Shown: positions 12,795 to 21,986, numbered from the stretch's first letter. The stretch is 64,000 nucleotides of DNA from Prevotella sp. (GCA_017619755.1 JAFZRU010000017.1:124001-188000); one strand, 5' to 3'. Translations and numbers: made by a program. The notes: generated from the letters alone by a model not told the origin.

Positions 12795-14378
12795 ATGGGA
12801 ATCTACATCAACACCGGGAACGAGGGATTCCGTTCCGCCCGCAAAAGTGAATACGTTGATAAGTCTGGTCTTATCGCCGTGGTCAACAACACGCTCTTTT
12901 CAGAGGCTCGCTTCACCTGCGTGAGTCGCTGCCGCCGCTTCGGAAAGTCGATGGCGGCGAAGATGCTTTGTGCATACTATGACAAGTCGTGCAATTCACG
13001 GGAACTCTTCGCCGACTTGGAGATTGCCAGCCACCCATCTTTCGAGGAGCATCTCAACAAGTACCCGGTCATCTACCTTGACCTGTCGGAGTTCGTGATG
13101 CAGTTCCATGAAATAGACGTGGTGGAAATCCTCGAAAAAAAATTGCGGGAAGATGTGCTGCGAGCCTATCCGGACACAGAGCGATTGGAAGGTGAAGACT
13201 TGATGGACAACCTCATACACATCGCCGAACAGACGGGCGACCGTTTCGTCTTCATCATCGACGAGTGGGACGCCGTCTGCCGTGAGCACAAGCCAGGCAC
13301 ACGCACTATGGACCGTTATGTGGACTGGCTACGACGAATGTTCAAAGGAATGAACGCCGTAAGGGTCTTCGCCGGTGTATATATGACGGGCATCCTGCCC
13401 ATCAAGAAATACCAGACGGAGTCGGCCCTGAACAATTTCCAAGAGTATTCCATGGTGGATCCAGGTGACATGGCCTCGTTTTTCGGTTTCACCAACAAGG
13501 AGGTGAGAATGCTGGCGGAAAAATACAACATGGATTACGACGATTTGGCCAAGTGGTACGACGGGTATCAAATTGGCGACGAGCTGTCGATGTTCAATCC
13601 CAACTCTGTCATGCAGGCGCTCAGAAGAAAATGGTGTGGAAGCTACTGGGCCAAGACGGGTGCCTTTGATTCCGTGTCCGAATACATCTCCATGAACTTC
13701 GAAGGGTTGAAGGACGACATCATCGCCATGCTCGCAGGGGAAAGGAAAAAAGTGAACACTACCAAGTTCCAAAACGATATGGGCATAGTCAAAAGTCGAG
13801 ACGACGTGCTTACCGTACTCATACACTTGGGATACCTCACTTACGACAGACAGCGCAATGACTGCGGCATCCCCAACCGCGAGGTAGGAATGGAGATGGA
13901 GAACGCCGTGGAGAATACCAACTGGGCCAGCGTGGTGGAGACCCTCCAAAAGTCGGAACAACTCCTTCAGGCCACCCTCGACGGCGATGCGGAGGCCGTG
14001 GCAAGGGGCATCGACATCGCACACGACGAGGAAACGAGCATACTGTCCTACAATAACGAGAACTCCATGGCTTGCGTGTTAAGTATCGCATACTATTACG
14101 CCAAGAATGACTACATTATCCATAGAGAATTAGCGTCGGGTAGGGGCTTTGCCGACCTCGTGTTCATCCCGAGGAAGAACGTCGATTCCCCCGCCCTCGT
14201 CGTGGAACTGAAATACGACAAGGACGCCGACTCCGCCATCAACCAGATCAAGCGGAAGAAATATCCGACCAAGGTGGCGCAATACATCGACAATCTCCTC
14301 CTCGTGGGCATCAACTACGACAAGGAAACAAAGACCCATTCGTGCGTCATTGAAAGGTGGGGCGATATGACATCGTAG
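12795..14378 (+). CDS. AAA-like ATPase with C-terminal PD-(D/E)XK nuclease domain
   Basis: 527 residues of the family common in gut Bacteroidota (AAA-ATPase_like plus PD-(D/E)XK_9). The nucleotide-binding loop is SRCRRFGKS (44-52), a variant lacking the usual GxxxxGK spacing, typical of this family; Walker B is FVFIIDEWDA (151-160). The C-terminal nuclease-like core has Asp454 (GFADLVF) and Glu471-Leu-Lys473 (VVELKYD), then a glutamine-containing helix (INQIKRKKY). Biological role is unknown; members occur in many paralogous copies and have been suspected of mobile or defensive roles. It stands alone, followed by a repeat element rather than a gene. Confidence 0.88.
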   Translation: MGIYINTGNEGFRSARKSEYVDKSGLIAVVNNTLFSEARFTCVSRCRRFGKSMAAKMLCAYYDKSCNSRELFADLEIASHPSFEEHLNKYPVIYLDLSEFVMQFHEIDVVEILEKKLREDVLRAYPDTERLEGEDLMDNLIHIAEQTGDRFVFIIDEWDAVCREHKPGTRTMDRYVDWLRRMFKGMNAVRVFAGVYMTGILPIKKYQTESALNNFQEYSMVDPGDMASFFGFTNKEVRMLAEKYNMDYDDLAKWYDGYQIGDELSMFNPNSVMQALRRKWCGSYWAKTGAFDSVSEYISMNFEGLKDDIIAMLAGERKKVNTTKFQNDMGIVKSRDDVLTVLIHLGYLTYDRQRNDCGIPNREVGMEMENAVENTNWASVVETLQKSEQLLQATLDGDAEAVARGIDIAHDEETSILSYNNENSMACVLSIAYYYAKNDYIIHRELASGRGFADLVFIPRKNVDSPALVVELKYDKDADSAINQIKRKKYPTKVAQYIDNLLLVGINYDKETKTHSCVIERWGDMTS

Positions 14379-14425
14379 CCATAAGAAATGACAGTATGGC
14401 CAATATGTAAAAATTATTCATATTG

Positions 14426-14721
14426 TGCGGTTAAAATGCGCTATTATTTGTTCAGCGAATCACAAAAGTAGTCGCCTTCGGCGAGAACCAACGGTCGCGG
14501 ATGCAAAGCAGACGCAACCACTAATAGACGTAGTCAAATCTTACAAATCTATCCAAATCTTACAAATCTATTCGACCTGTACGAATGAAAATTTTGAGCT
14601 GTGCGGATGGATTTTGGTGCAAAGACGGCCTGCAAGGCCAACGAGATACCAGCCCAGGGCAACGCCCTGGGTAAATGGTAAATAACGGAGTAGATAGCGC
14701 CCTGCAAGGGCAAAAGCATTA
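14426..14721. repeat. Dispersed repeat, copy 1
   Basis: It starts TGCGGTTAAAATGCG and is nearly identical to 26313-26594; a shortened form is at 31875-31992. The left part holds a small hairpin (TCGCC-TTC-GGCGA) and repeated CAAATCT units. The right part holds three mini-hairpins with 3-base loops. A short peptide frame runs through all copies but changes ending in each, so I treat it as non-coding. Confidence 0.9.
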
Positions 14722-14838
14722 TGACAGCTATAAGGCTTTTGCCCTTGCAGGGCGATAATTGGCTCACTCTCTTCCCCAGGGCGTTGCCCTGGGCTGATTG
14801 CTTTTGGCCTTTCAGGCCGTTTTCATTCGCACAGGTCG
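14573..14838. repeat. Mirrored array of four hairpin modules (266 bp palindrome)
   Basis: Four modules occur in order and then again in reverse order and complement: 14573-14591 with 14820-14838 (18 of 19 match), 14625-14641 with 14804-14820 (16 of 17), 14650-14671 with 14775-14796 (22 of 22) and 14698-14717 with 14735-14754 (20 of 20). The inner three modules each fold on themselves as well, for example GCCCT-GCA-AGGGC. The spacers between modules are not conserved. The left half overlaps dispersed repeat copy 1. Confidence 0.92.
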
Positions 14839-14891
14839 GTTTTTTTTCGATGTTTTTTCTTCTTCTTCGCTTGCATGACGAAAAAAAATGC

Positions 14892-14899
14892 TAATTTTG
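14892..14899 (+). promoter_or_regulatory. -7 box of the triple-repeat secreted protein
   Basis: TAATTTTG matches TAnnTTTG, with a weak TTGC at 14871-14874 in the -33 zone. The leader would be about 80 bases. Confidence 0.6.
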
Positions 14900-14984
14900 C
14901 ACGGCGAAAGCTATCTACTAATAATCAATGCCTCAATTCTTGAGAATAACAAACTATATACTAACTATTTAAACCAAAAAGCTT

Positions 14985-17138
14985 ATGAAGAAATTATTAA
15001 CTTTGTGTGCCATCCTCGCCATGTGCCTTACCGCTTTTGGCCAGGAGACCGTGTTGTTTGATGCCGACGGCACGTATGGCAACGGGGCCATTTTGTCCTC
15101 GGAGAACACCGTACTCGAATTAGGCAACGACCGTGCGCTGACCAATTACACCTTAGGGTTGGCTGCCACGAAAGCCTACTGCTCCAACCTCTTCGGCCAG
15201 AAGGTGATGGTGGAGAATACCGACACACACGAGATGGAAGAGAAGACCCGTGTGGTGTATGTCGTAGGCAACAACAACCCCAAGGACGGCGAACTGGACG
15301 GTGACGACAAAAGTACCGGAAACGGCTACAGTCCAGAGGGCGCGAACCTGCCCCAATCAGGCACCTACTACATGATCACCCCTGCCAAGCCGGGTCACAT
15401 CACAGCCTTCGTCATCCTCAATGCCAGCAAGTCGCTCTATGTGGTGAAAGGCAGCAATGGCGAGTGCCTCCCCGTGAGTGCCCTCACCCTCAAGGGTGAC
15501 GGAGCAGAGCCTGTGTCCGTGTCTCTGAACAACGATTTCACCATTGCCTCCAAAATGACGGGAACGTTGGAGTTCGACGTGGAGGAGGGTGAGACCTACT
15601 ACGTCTTCTGCACCGGCTCGAAACTCAGTTTCGGAGGATACAAGTTTGTGGAAGGCGAATCCACTCCGACCATCACAAAGGAGAGGGTGCTATTCGATGC
15701 CAATGGCACGTATGGCAACGGTGCCATCCTGACCTCCGAGAACACCGTTCTCGAACTGGGCAACGACCGTGCGCTGGCCAATTACACCATAGGGCTGTCG
15801 GCCACGAAAGCCTACTGCTCCAACCTCTTCGGCCAGAAGGTGATGGTGGAGAATTCTGACACACACGAGATGGAAGAGAAGGTTCGCGTGGTGTATGTCG
15901 TGGGTGTCAACAACCCCAAGGACGGCGAACTGGACGGTGATGACAAGAGCACCGGAGTCAGCTATTCCCCCGAAGGGGCGAACTTGCCGCAGTCAGGCAC
16001 TTACTACATGATCACCCCCGCCAAACCTGGACATATCACCGCCTTCGTCATCCTCAACGCCGGGAAGAATTTCTATGTGGTGAAAGGCAGCAGTGGCGAG
16101 TGCCTCCCCGTGAGCGCCTTTACTTTCAAGGGTGATGGTGCCGAGCCTACCGATGTGAAGATGAACGACGACTTCACCCTCTCCAGCAAGATGACCGGCA
16201 CCGTGGAGTTCGACGTTGAAGCGGGCGAGACTTATTATGTCTTCTGTACCGGTTCCAAACTCAGCTTCGGTGGATATGAGTTTGTGGAAGGTGAAGAGCC
16301 TCCCGTACCCATTGTCGATACCCGTGAATTGGTGCTCTTTGATGCCGAGGGAGTTTACGGCAATGCCGCCGAACTGACCTCCGAGCACACCAAATTGGTG
16401 TTGGGCAACGACCGCGCCACCAAGAACTACGACGTGAAACTGGCTGCCACGAAAGCTTACTGCTCCAAACTCTTCGGCCAGAATGTGATGGTGGAGAACA
16501 CCGAGACGCACGAGATGGAAGAGAAGACCCGCGTGGTGTATGTCGTGGGTGGCAACAATCCCTTGGACGGTGAACTGGACGATGAGGACAAGAGCACCGG
16601 TGTCAGTTACAGCCCTGGTGGTTACAGGATACCGCAGTCGGGTACTTACTATAAGATCACCACTACGATTCCCGGACACATTACCGCTTTCGTCATTCTC
16701 AATGCCTCAAAGAATTTCTATGTGGTGAAGGGTAGCAATGCCGAGTGCCTGCCCGTGAGCGACCTCACCATCAAGGGCGACGGTGCCGCACCCGTCGATG
16801 TGACGCTGGGCGACGACTACACTCTCAAGGAGAAGACGACAGGCACCGTGGAGTTTGACGTGGTGGCTGGTGAGACCTACTATGTCTTCTGCACCGGCTC
16901 TAAACTCAGTTTCGGTGGATATGAGTTCGTCAGCGGCAACGGCGGTGAGCCGGAAGTTTTGCCGGGCGATGCCAATGGCGACGGTGACGTGAACATCACC
17001 GATGTGTCCTCCATCGTGGAATTTGTGCTTAGCGGAAAGGCGGCCTCCTTCAATTTCAAGAACGCCGATATCAATGGTGACGGAGATGTGAACATCACCG
17101 ACGCATCCGTCCTCGTGGGAATCATTCTCAACAATTGA
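14985..17138 (+). CDS. Secreted protein with three 212-residue repeats and a dockerin-like end
   Basis: 717 residues. A signal peptide (about 1-19, ending AFGQ) is followed by three tandem repeats starting near residues 21, 233 and 446. Each begins VLFDA-GxYGN and ends YYVFCTGSKLSFGGYxFV. Repeats 1 and 2 still share a 54-base identical DNA stretch (from 15165 and 15801, exactly 636 bases apart), so the duplication is recent or kept uniform. The last 60 residues form a dockerin-like calcium-binding pair (GDANGDGDVNITD and ADINGDGDVNITD). I do not recognise the repeat domain. It is probably a surface or extracellular protein; the dockerin may bind a partner or only stabilise the end. No neighbour explains its role. 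Confidence 0.85.
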   Translation: MKKLLTLCAILAMCLTAFGQETVLFDADGTYGNGAILSSENTVLELGNDRALTNYTLGLAATKAYCSNLFGQKVMVENTDTHEMEEKTRVVYVVGNNNPKDGELDGDDKSTGNGYSPEGANLPQSGTYYMITPAKPGHITAFVILNASKSLYVVKGSNGECLPVSALTLKGDGAEPVSVSLNNDFTIASKMTGTLEFDVEEGETYYVFCTGSKLSFGGYKFVEGESTPTITKERVLFDANGTYGNGAILTSENTVLELGNDRALANYTIGLSATKAYCSNLFGQKVMVENSDTHEMEEKVRVVYVVGVNNPKDGELDGDDKSTGVSYSPEGANLPQSGTYYMITPAKPGHITAFVILNAGKNFYVVKGSSGECLPVSAFTFKGDGAEPTDVKMNDDFTLSSKMTGTVEFDVEAGETYYVFCTGSKLSFGGYEFVEGEEPPVPIVDTRELVLFDAEGVYGNAAELTSEHTKLVLGNDRATKNYDVKLAATKAYCSKLFGQNVMVENTETHEMEEKTRVVYVVGGNNPLDGELDDEDKSTGVSYSPGGYRIPQSGTYYKITTTIPGHITAFVILNASKNFYVVKGSNAECLPVSDLTIKGDGAAPVDVTLGDDYTLKEKTTGTVEFDVVAGETYYVFCTGSKLSFGGYEFVSGNGGEPEVLPGDANGDGDVNITDVSSIVEFVLSGKAASFNFKNADINGDGDVNITDASVLVGIILNN

Positions 17139-17295
17139 TTTTTTCCAAGAGCAACACAAAGAATAAGTTGGTAAAAAACACGAATTATCACGAATTATAC
17201 GTTAATTCTGATGCACAGCAATTTATGAATAATTATATGGTAATTATATGTTGACAATCGTACCAAGTTATTTTTTCACTTTTTCTAAATAATAT

Positions 17296-17331
17296 AGAAA
17301 TCCCAGTCCGTCACGGCGGACTGGGATTTCT
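17296..17331. terminator. Strong hairpin after the triple-repeat gene
   Basis: A 15-base perfect stem (17297-17310 with 17317-17330, plus one closing pair) with a 6-base loop lies between the plus-strand gene and the minus-strand small RNA, so it may stop transcription from both sides. Confidence 0.8.
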
Positions 17332-17357
17332 TGAACATGGGGCTTCATCACCCTCTA

Positions 17358-17469
17358 TAAAACAAGGGCGTCTCTCCCGAGACGCCCCCTTAGTGCCCTC
17401 TGTCGGATAGATATGGCATTAACTCTCATAGAGGGCGAAGCCTTTGCCATATTTTGTCGGGGTGTTTGA
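17358..17469 (-). ncRNA. Candidate small RNA of about 112 nt, pseudoknot-capable
   Basis: This interval has a full transcription unit and no gene. On the minus strand a good promoter (17475-17506) leads into about 112 bases ending in an intrinsic terminator. The body contains two complementary pairs in pseudoknot order: ATATGGCA (17452-17445) with TGCCATAT (17418-17411), and GCCCTCT (17436-17430) with AGAGGGC (17401-17395). An alternative fold puts two small hairpins (GGC-TTC-GCC and CTCT-ATG-AGAG) inside the first stem. The upstream cvfB operon has its own terminator at 17519-17545, so this is not simply a 3' UTR. I do not recognise the family; it does not resemble the small SRP RNA or tmRNA. 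Confidence 0.6.
17364..17390 (-). terminator. Intrinsic terminator of the small RNA
   Basis: On the minus strand GGGCGTCTC, loop GGGA, GAGACGCCC (17387-17366), then TTGTTTTAT. The nine-pair perfect stem followed by a T-rich tract is a classic rho-independent terminator. Confidence 0.8.
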
Positions 17470-17474
17470 TGCTG

Positions 17475-17506
17475 CAAAAATATGCAATAATTCTCCATCA
17501 TCCAAA
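17475..17506 (-). promoter_or_regulatory. Promoter of the small RNA
   Basis: On the minus strand TTTG (17506-17503), a 20-base spacer and TATTTTTG (17482-17475), a close match to the Bacteroidota consensus. The predicted start is near 17469. Confidence 0.75.
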
Positions 17507-17518
17507 TAATAAGGAAGG

Positions 17519-17545
17519 AAAAAACGCCGAAGTCCACATTTCGGC
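17519..17545 (-). terminator. Terminator of the antiporter-lolD-cvfB operon
   Basis: On the minus strand GCCGAA, an 8-base loop, TTCGGC, then G and six T residues, 25 bases after the cvfB stop. Confidence 0.75.
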
Positions 17546-17570
17546 TACACTTTTTTGATGGAAATGGATG

Positions 17571-18407
17571 TCACACCAGTCGCAGCCCGTCCTCTTCGAT
17601 GACGAGCACCCTTCTGCGGTAGAGGTCTCCCACTGCCCGCTTGAAGGTCTTCTTGCTCACTCCGAACACCTCCTTGATGGTTTCTGGGTCTGTCTTGTCG
17701 CCGTAGGGACACTTGCCCCCGTGGGCGATGAGGTAGTCGGTGAGCGTGTCGGCGAAGTCGAGGGTCTGCTGGCGTCCGGAGGGTTGGAGCATGACGTCGA
17801 TTTTCCCGTCCGGCCTCACTTGGTCGATGTACCCCCGGAGCCTCTGGCCCACACGCACCTCCCGGAAGATTTGGTTGTCATAGACCAGCCCCTGGTGGGC
17901 GTTATCCACAATGACCTTGTAGCCCATGTCGGTTTTCTGCCACACCAGCACATCCACCGCCTCGTTGTGATAGTAGTCGGCTGGCTCGTCGCTCAGGTAT
18001 CGCTCCACCTTGGCGGAGGCCATGATGCGGTAGCTTTCCTCGTCGATATGGACATGGACGATGTGGCGGCTTCCCTTCTCCATTTTCCGCTTCTGCTCTC
18101 CGAAGGGGCAGAAGAGGTCTTTCATCAGCCCCCATTTCAGGAAGGCCCCGTATTGGTTGACCCATGCCACCTCCAAGTAGGCAAACTCGCCCACCTTGGC
18201 TAAAGGTCGCTCCGTGGTGGCCACCAAGCGCTCGTCTTGGTCGAGATAGACGAACACCTCGAGCGTGTCGCCGGGTTTCGCCCCTCGGGGGATGTATCTT
18301 GTGGGCAGGAGGATGTCGCCCTCTTCGCCGCCGTCGAGGTAGAGGCCGAAGTCCACCTCTTTCTTCACTTGCAGTTGGTTGTAGTTGCCTAAATGGATGG
18401 TGCTCAT
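17571..18407 (-). CDS. cvfB: CvfB/YitL-like S1-domain RNA-binding protein
   Basis: 278 residues. The arrangement matches CvfB: S1-like OB folds in the first two thirds (about 1-60 [13 protein letters not shown]...GDILLP; 65-135; 140-215 with [17 protein letters not shown]) and a C-terminal winged-helix segment ([27 protein letters not shown]). Family members bind RNA and influence expression of other genes; targets here are unknown. The start overlaps the lolD stop as ATGA, so it is the last gene of an antiporter-lolD-cvfB transcript. The close presence of a small RNA gene downstream is notable but no functional link can be shown. Confidence 0.9.
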   Translation of the reverse strand: MSTIHLGNYNQLQVKKEVDFGLYLDGGEEGDILLPTRYIPRGAKPGDTLEVFVYLDQDERLVATTERPLAKVGEFAYLEVAWVNQYGAFLKWGLMKDLFCPFGEQKRKMEKGSRHIVHVHIDEESYRIMASAKVERYLSDEPADYYHNEAVDVLVWQKTDMGYKVIVDNAHQGLVYDNQIFREVRVGQRLRGYIDQVRPDGKIDVMLQPSGRQQTLDFADTLTDYLIAHGGKCPYGDKTDPETIKEVFGVSKKTFKRAVGDLYRRRVLVIEEDGLRLV

Positions 18408-19147
18408 ATCGTTGTTGTTTGGGGTTGAACAGGTTGCTCGGGTGTCTCCTCCTGGCTTGGTGCTTGTGGTGTCTCCTCCTGGCTTGACGTTTGCGGTGTC
18501 ACGATGACGCCGTCGTTGAGGCGGATGGTGCGGTCGGTGATGGCAGCCAGACCCTCGTCGTGGGTGACGATGATGAAGGTCATGCCGTATTTGTCGCGCA
18601 GGTCGAAGAAGAGTTGGTGCAGCTCCGCCTTGTTCTTGCTGTCGAGGCTGCCGGAAGGTTCGTCGGCGAGGATGACGTATGGCTCGTTGACCAAGGCGCG
18701 TGCCACGGCCACCCGCTGCTTTTCGCCGCCGGAGAGTTCGTTGGGTTTGTGATGCGCACGGTCGGAAAGCCCCATGAACTGCAGCAGCTCCTCCGCCCGG
18801 GCCTTGGCGGCGGCAGTGCTCTTTCCCGCGATGTATGCCGGAATCATGACATTCTCGATGGCGGTGAATTCCGGGAGCAGTTGGTGGAATTGGAAGACGA
18901 ATCCTATGTGGCGGTTGCGGAAGTCGGACAGTTGGTTGGTGGACAGGCGGCTCACGTCGTTGCCGTCGATGAGCACCGTGCCGCCGTCGGGGCGGTCGAG
19001 TGTTCCGATGATTTGCAGCAGCGTGGTCTTGCCGGCGCCGCTCGGGCCGACGATGCTCACGATCTCGCCCTTGTTGATGTGAAGGTCGATGCCCTTGAGC
19101 ACTTGCAAGTCGCCAAAACTCTTGGTGATGTTTTCTGTCTTGATCAT
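18404..19147 (-). CDS. lolD: LolD-type ABC transporter ATPase
   Basis: 247 residues from the ATG at 19147; a longer upstream frame lies over the antiporter and is rejected. Motifs: Walker [25 protein letters not shown], signature [15 protein letters not shown], Walker [13 protein letters not shown], and THDEGLA. The order and the ELSGGE context fit the lipoprotein-releasing LolD/MacB subgroup. The usual domain ends near residue 218; a proline/glutamine/glutamate-rich tail follows that contains a duplicated SQEETP unit, coded by 19-base repeats at 18441-18459 and 18468-18486. The membrane partner LolC/E is not in the window. It starts 11 bases after the antiporter stop. Confidence 0.88.
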   Translation of the reverse strand: MIKTENITKSFGDLQVLKGIDLHINKGEIVSIVGPSGAGKTTLLQIIGTLDRPDGGTVLIDGNDVSRLSTNQLSDFRNRHIGFVFQFHQLLPEFTAIENVMIPAYIAGKSTAAAKARAEELLQFMGLSDRAHHKPNELSGGEKQRVAVARALVNEPYVILADEPSGSLDSKNKAELHQLFFDLRDKYGMTFIIVTHDEGLAAITDRTIRLNDGVIVTPQTSSQEETPQAPSQEETPEQPVQPQTTTI

Positions 19148-19158
19148 GTTTCTTTTCT

Positions 19159-21276
19159 TTACCTTTTTCTTTTGAACCACTCCACCAGGCCTTGGTAGGC
19201 GCTCTTCTCCTCCTGGTGCTGAGGCTCGGCGAATGTCATGGCGTCCATGCGGTCGCCGTGTTGGTCGGGGAAGACAATCATGAGGCTCTTTCCGGCGTAG
19301 AACTGCTCGATTTCCTTTGGCAGTTTCTCGAAGGCCGTCTTGTAACTGATGTTGCCCTTTCTCGATGTGACGAACACCATGAGGTGGTCGTCGTTCATCC
19401 TGCTGGCAAGGTGGGGCAGTTCGTTCCAATGCTCCATGGTCTCAAATTCGCTCCTGACGTTGGGGTGGAGCGCCCGCACGTAGTCGCCGATGAGTTGGTT
19501 GCAATCGTGCCGGGCGTAGAAGAGGATGCGGCAGTCGAGATTGCCGGCGAGGCGTAGCAGGCGTTCGAGCCACCTGATGAAGCCCGGCTCGAACTCCGCC
19601 CTGGAAGGAACGGCCACCTTGATGCACCGGAGGGTGTTGAGGGGTTGCTTGAGGCGGACGAAGATGATTTGCCGGTTGAGTCCGTTGTAGAGGCTTTGGG
19701 CGAACTCTCCCCAGAATTTCGGGGATATTTCCTTGTGGATATGGAGGCCCATGATGATTTCGGAGGCGTCGAATTCCTTGAAGGCGTGCTTGATGCCGTT
19801 GGCGATGTTGGCGGCGATACGCACTTGCGTCTGCATGCGCACATCGTAGGCGCTTGCTATCTTCTCCAACTTTTCAAGCAACTGCCGGCCGCGCTCCTGG
19901 TTCTCCTGGCGGTTGTGGTCGTCATAGACGATGTTCAAGGCCACCAACCCTCGGTTGAGCTTCGCGTTGCGCATCATCACCGCCACGTTGAGCAGCCCCT
20001 CGGCCAGTTCAGGGTATTTCACGGGCAGGAGGATTTTCTCGTCGTCCTGGCTCTTGGAGATGGCGGGTCGTGCGTTGTCGCTCAGCACGATGCGCTTGGC
20101 GGCTCTCTCTGTGATGATGCTGCTGATGATGCATGTGAAGAGAATCATGATGACCACGCCGTTGAGTATCTCGTCGTTCACCAAGAAGACGCCGGGGGCC
20201 GTCTCCAAGCGCATGCCTACCATCACCATGGCGATGGCTCCTGCGGCATGGGCGGTGGTGAGGCCGCAGAGGAGATGCCCGGAGGAGAGCGGCATGCGGA
20301 AATGAAGGCAAGCCAAGTAGGCGGCCAAAGCCTTGCCGAAGGTGCCCACGAACACCATGAACAGCACCACCCACACGATGTTGCCCCCTTGGAACAGCAC
20401 GTGGACGTTGATGAGCATGCCCACGCCGATGAGGAAATAGGGGATGAAGAGGGCGTTGCCGATGAACTCGATGCGGTTCATCAGCGGTGAGAGCGTGGGG
20501 ATGTATCGGTTGAGGATGAGGCCGGAGAGGAATGCTCCGAGGATGCCCTCCAAGTTGGCCACCTCCGCCATGGCGGCACTGAAGAACATGACTGCCAAGA
20601 CGAAGATGAACTGCATCACGGCATCGGAATAACGGTGCAGGAACCATCTCGCGGCGCGTGGGATGAGCATGATGAGGATGAAGCTGAAGCCGGCAATCTT
20701 CACGATGAAGAGCAGCCAGAACGTCATTTCGCTCCCCTCGGAGAAGGTGCCGGCAAGGGCGGCGATGGCGGTGAGCGAGATGAACAGCGCGATCATGGTG
20801 GAGCCGACGCTCAGCGCCGACGCAGGGTGCTGCTGCAGGCCGTATCGGCCCACGATGGGGTAGGCCACCAGGGTGTTGGAGGCCATGATGCAGCCCAAAA
20901 GGAACGAAGCGGGATGGGAATAGCCCATCAGCCACAGCGCGATGACGTAGGTGATGACGAAGGGGATGCCGGCGGTGAGAAGGCCGAAGACGATGAACTG
21001 GTTCTTCGACTTGCGCATGCTCTCCATGTCCATCTCCAAACCGGCAAGGAACATGATGTAGTACATGCCCACCTTGCCAAACAGTTCGAAGCTGTCGTCC
21101 CGCTTGAGGATGTCGAGGCCGTACTCTCCCACCAGCACGCCGGCAAGCACCATCCCCACGATGTGGGGGATGCGGAGCTTGCCCATGATGATGGGGGCGA
21201 ACAATATGATGCACAGCACGACGAAGAATATCAACGTCGGGTTGCTGATGGGGAAGTATTGCGTCACGTCGGGCAT
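19159..21276 (-). CDS. CPA2-family cation:proton antiporter with C-terminal Usp-like region
   Basis: 705 residues from ATG 21276 (MPDVTQYF). A TACTTTTG box at 21298-21305 and an AGGAG ribosome site just upstream decide this start; a longer frame from 21324 would begin before the promoter box. About twelve membrane segments fill residues 15-390, including [22 protein letters not shown] and [18 protein letters not shown], typical of KefB/NapA-like exchangers. Residues from about 410 are soluble and resemble universal-stress-protein folds. It likely exchanges Na+ or K+ for H+ at the inner membrane; the ion is not predictable. First gene of the lolD-cvfB operon. Confidence 0.88.
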   Translation of the reverse strand: MPDVTQYFPISNPTLIFFVVLCIILFAPIIMGKLRIPHIVGMVLAGVLVGEYGLDILKRDDSFELFGKVGMYYIMFLAGLEMDMESMRKSKNQFIVFGLLTAGIPFVITYVIALWLMGYSHPASFLLGCIMASNTLVAYPIVGRYGLQQHPASALSVGSTMIALFISLTAIAALAGTFSEGSEMTFWLLFIVKIAGFSFILIMLIPRAARWFLHRYSDAVMQFIFVLAVMFFSAAMAEVANLEGILGAFLSGLILNRYIPTLSPLMNRIEFIGNALFIPYFLIGVGMLINVHVLFQGGNIVWVVLFMVFVGTFGKALAAYLACLHFRMPLSSGHLLCGLTTAHAAGAIAMVMVGMRLETAPGVFLVNDEILNGVVIMILFTCIISSIITERAAKRIVLSDNARPAISKSQDDEKILLPVKYPELAEGLLNVAVMMRNAKLNRGLVALNIVYDDHNRQENQERGRQLLEKLEKIASAYDVRMQTQVRIAANIANGIKHAFKEFDASEIIMGLHIHKEISPKFWGEFAQSLYNGLNRQIIFVRLKQPLNTLRCIKVAVPSRAEFEPGFIRWLERLLRLAGNLDCRILFYARHDCNQLIGDYVRALHPNVRSEFETMEHWNELPHLASRMNDDHLMVFVTSRKGNISYKTAFEKLPKEIEQFYAGKSLMIVFPDQHGDRMDAMTFAEPQHQEEKSAYQGLVEWFKRKR

Positions 21277-21297
21277 GGGAGGCTCCTTTTTCGCATG

Positions 21298-21305
21298 CAA
21301 AAGTA
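21298..21305 (-). promoter_or_regulatory. -7 box of the antiporter operon
   Basis: TACTTTTG on the minus strand. The transcript would begin about 18 bases before the ATG at 21276. No convincing TTTG at the -33 distance. Confidence 0.55.
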
Positions 21306-21395
21306 CGACTTTTTCTCCAAACAACTGCCGGACAAGGAAGATTTCATTTCATAAGTGAGCCAAACAACCAACTTTTCGCCATTTTTTTACACTTT

Positions 21396-21429
21396 TTTGG
21401 CCATGTTACGGGATTTTTCACTACATTTG
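21396..21429 (+). promoter_or_regulatory. Promoter of the PH-domain gene
   Basis: TTTG 21396-21399, a 22-base spacer and TACATTTG 21422-21429. Divergent from the antiporter promoter. Confidence 0.65.
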
Positions 21430-21481
21430 CACCAAATATCGCCCCCGAGGGGGCATTCAGTATGACCAAAACTTTCAGTCT

Positions 21482-21958
21482 ATGCGGAAAAACAATATGA
21501 TGGACGGTGAGACACTCATCTGCGAGGCAAGGTTCCACTATGTCATGTTCTGGCTGCCGGCCTTGCTCGTGTTGCTGGCCCTGGCCTTCCCCTTCGTTCC
21601 CACCGGCGATGGCACGCTCAACACCAGGCTGCTTTTCAGCGGCATCCTGCTGGTGCTGGCCCTGCTGTGGTACATCGTCATCAACAACGGCAAGCGCTTC
21701 CTCCTCACCAACAAGCGCATCATCCTCAAAACCGGCATCATCATGCGCAACTCCAAGGAACTCATGCTGAGGAAATGCGAGAGCATCAACGTCAGGCAGA
21801 GCATCATGGGGAGAATCCTCGGCTACGGCGACGTCATCGTCTCCACCGGCGAGGAGAAGGATGTCTTCAAGTACGTCAGGAACCCCATGTCCTTCAGCAC
21901 GAAAATCAACGAGCAGATTGACAAAGTCAGTTCCACTGCCTCCACGGACATCGTGTAA
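21482..21958 (+). CDS. Small membrane protein with bacterial PH (YdbS-like) domain
   Basis: 158 residues. Two membrane helices (about 20-40 and 47-67) are followed by a bPH_2 type domain: GKRFLLTNKRIILKTGIIMRNSKELMLRKCESI...GYGDVIVSTG. The family sits in the inner membrane with no established function. The gene is followed 28 bases later by the M48 lipoprotein gene, and the NfeD and SPFH genes come next, so this may be a membrane-quality-control cluster. Alternative in-frame ATGs exist at codons 6 and 7. Confidence 0.85.
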   Translation: MRKNNMMDGETLICEARFHYVMFWLPALLVLLALAFPFVPTGDGTLNTRLLFSGILLVLALLWYIVINNGKRFLLTNKRIILKTGIIMRNSKELMLRKCESINVRQSIMGRILGYGDVIVSTGEEKDVFKYVRNPMSFSTKINEQIDKVSSTASTDIV

Positions 21959-21986
21959 GATTATTCAACAGTAAACCTTTATCAAT

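Noticed and set aside
14425-14685. Peptide frame with RLRREPTVADAKQTQ through repeat copy 1, also seen in copies 2 and 3
   Set aside because: The N and C termini differ in every copy and the conserved DNA extends outside the frame; better explained as a non-coding repeat.
19645-20490. 281-codon plus-strand frame opposite the antiporter
   Set aside because: Composition shadow rich in His, Asp, Glu and Val, typical of the reverse of a hydrophobic membrane gene.
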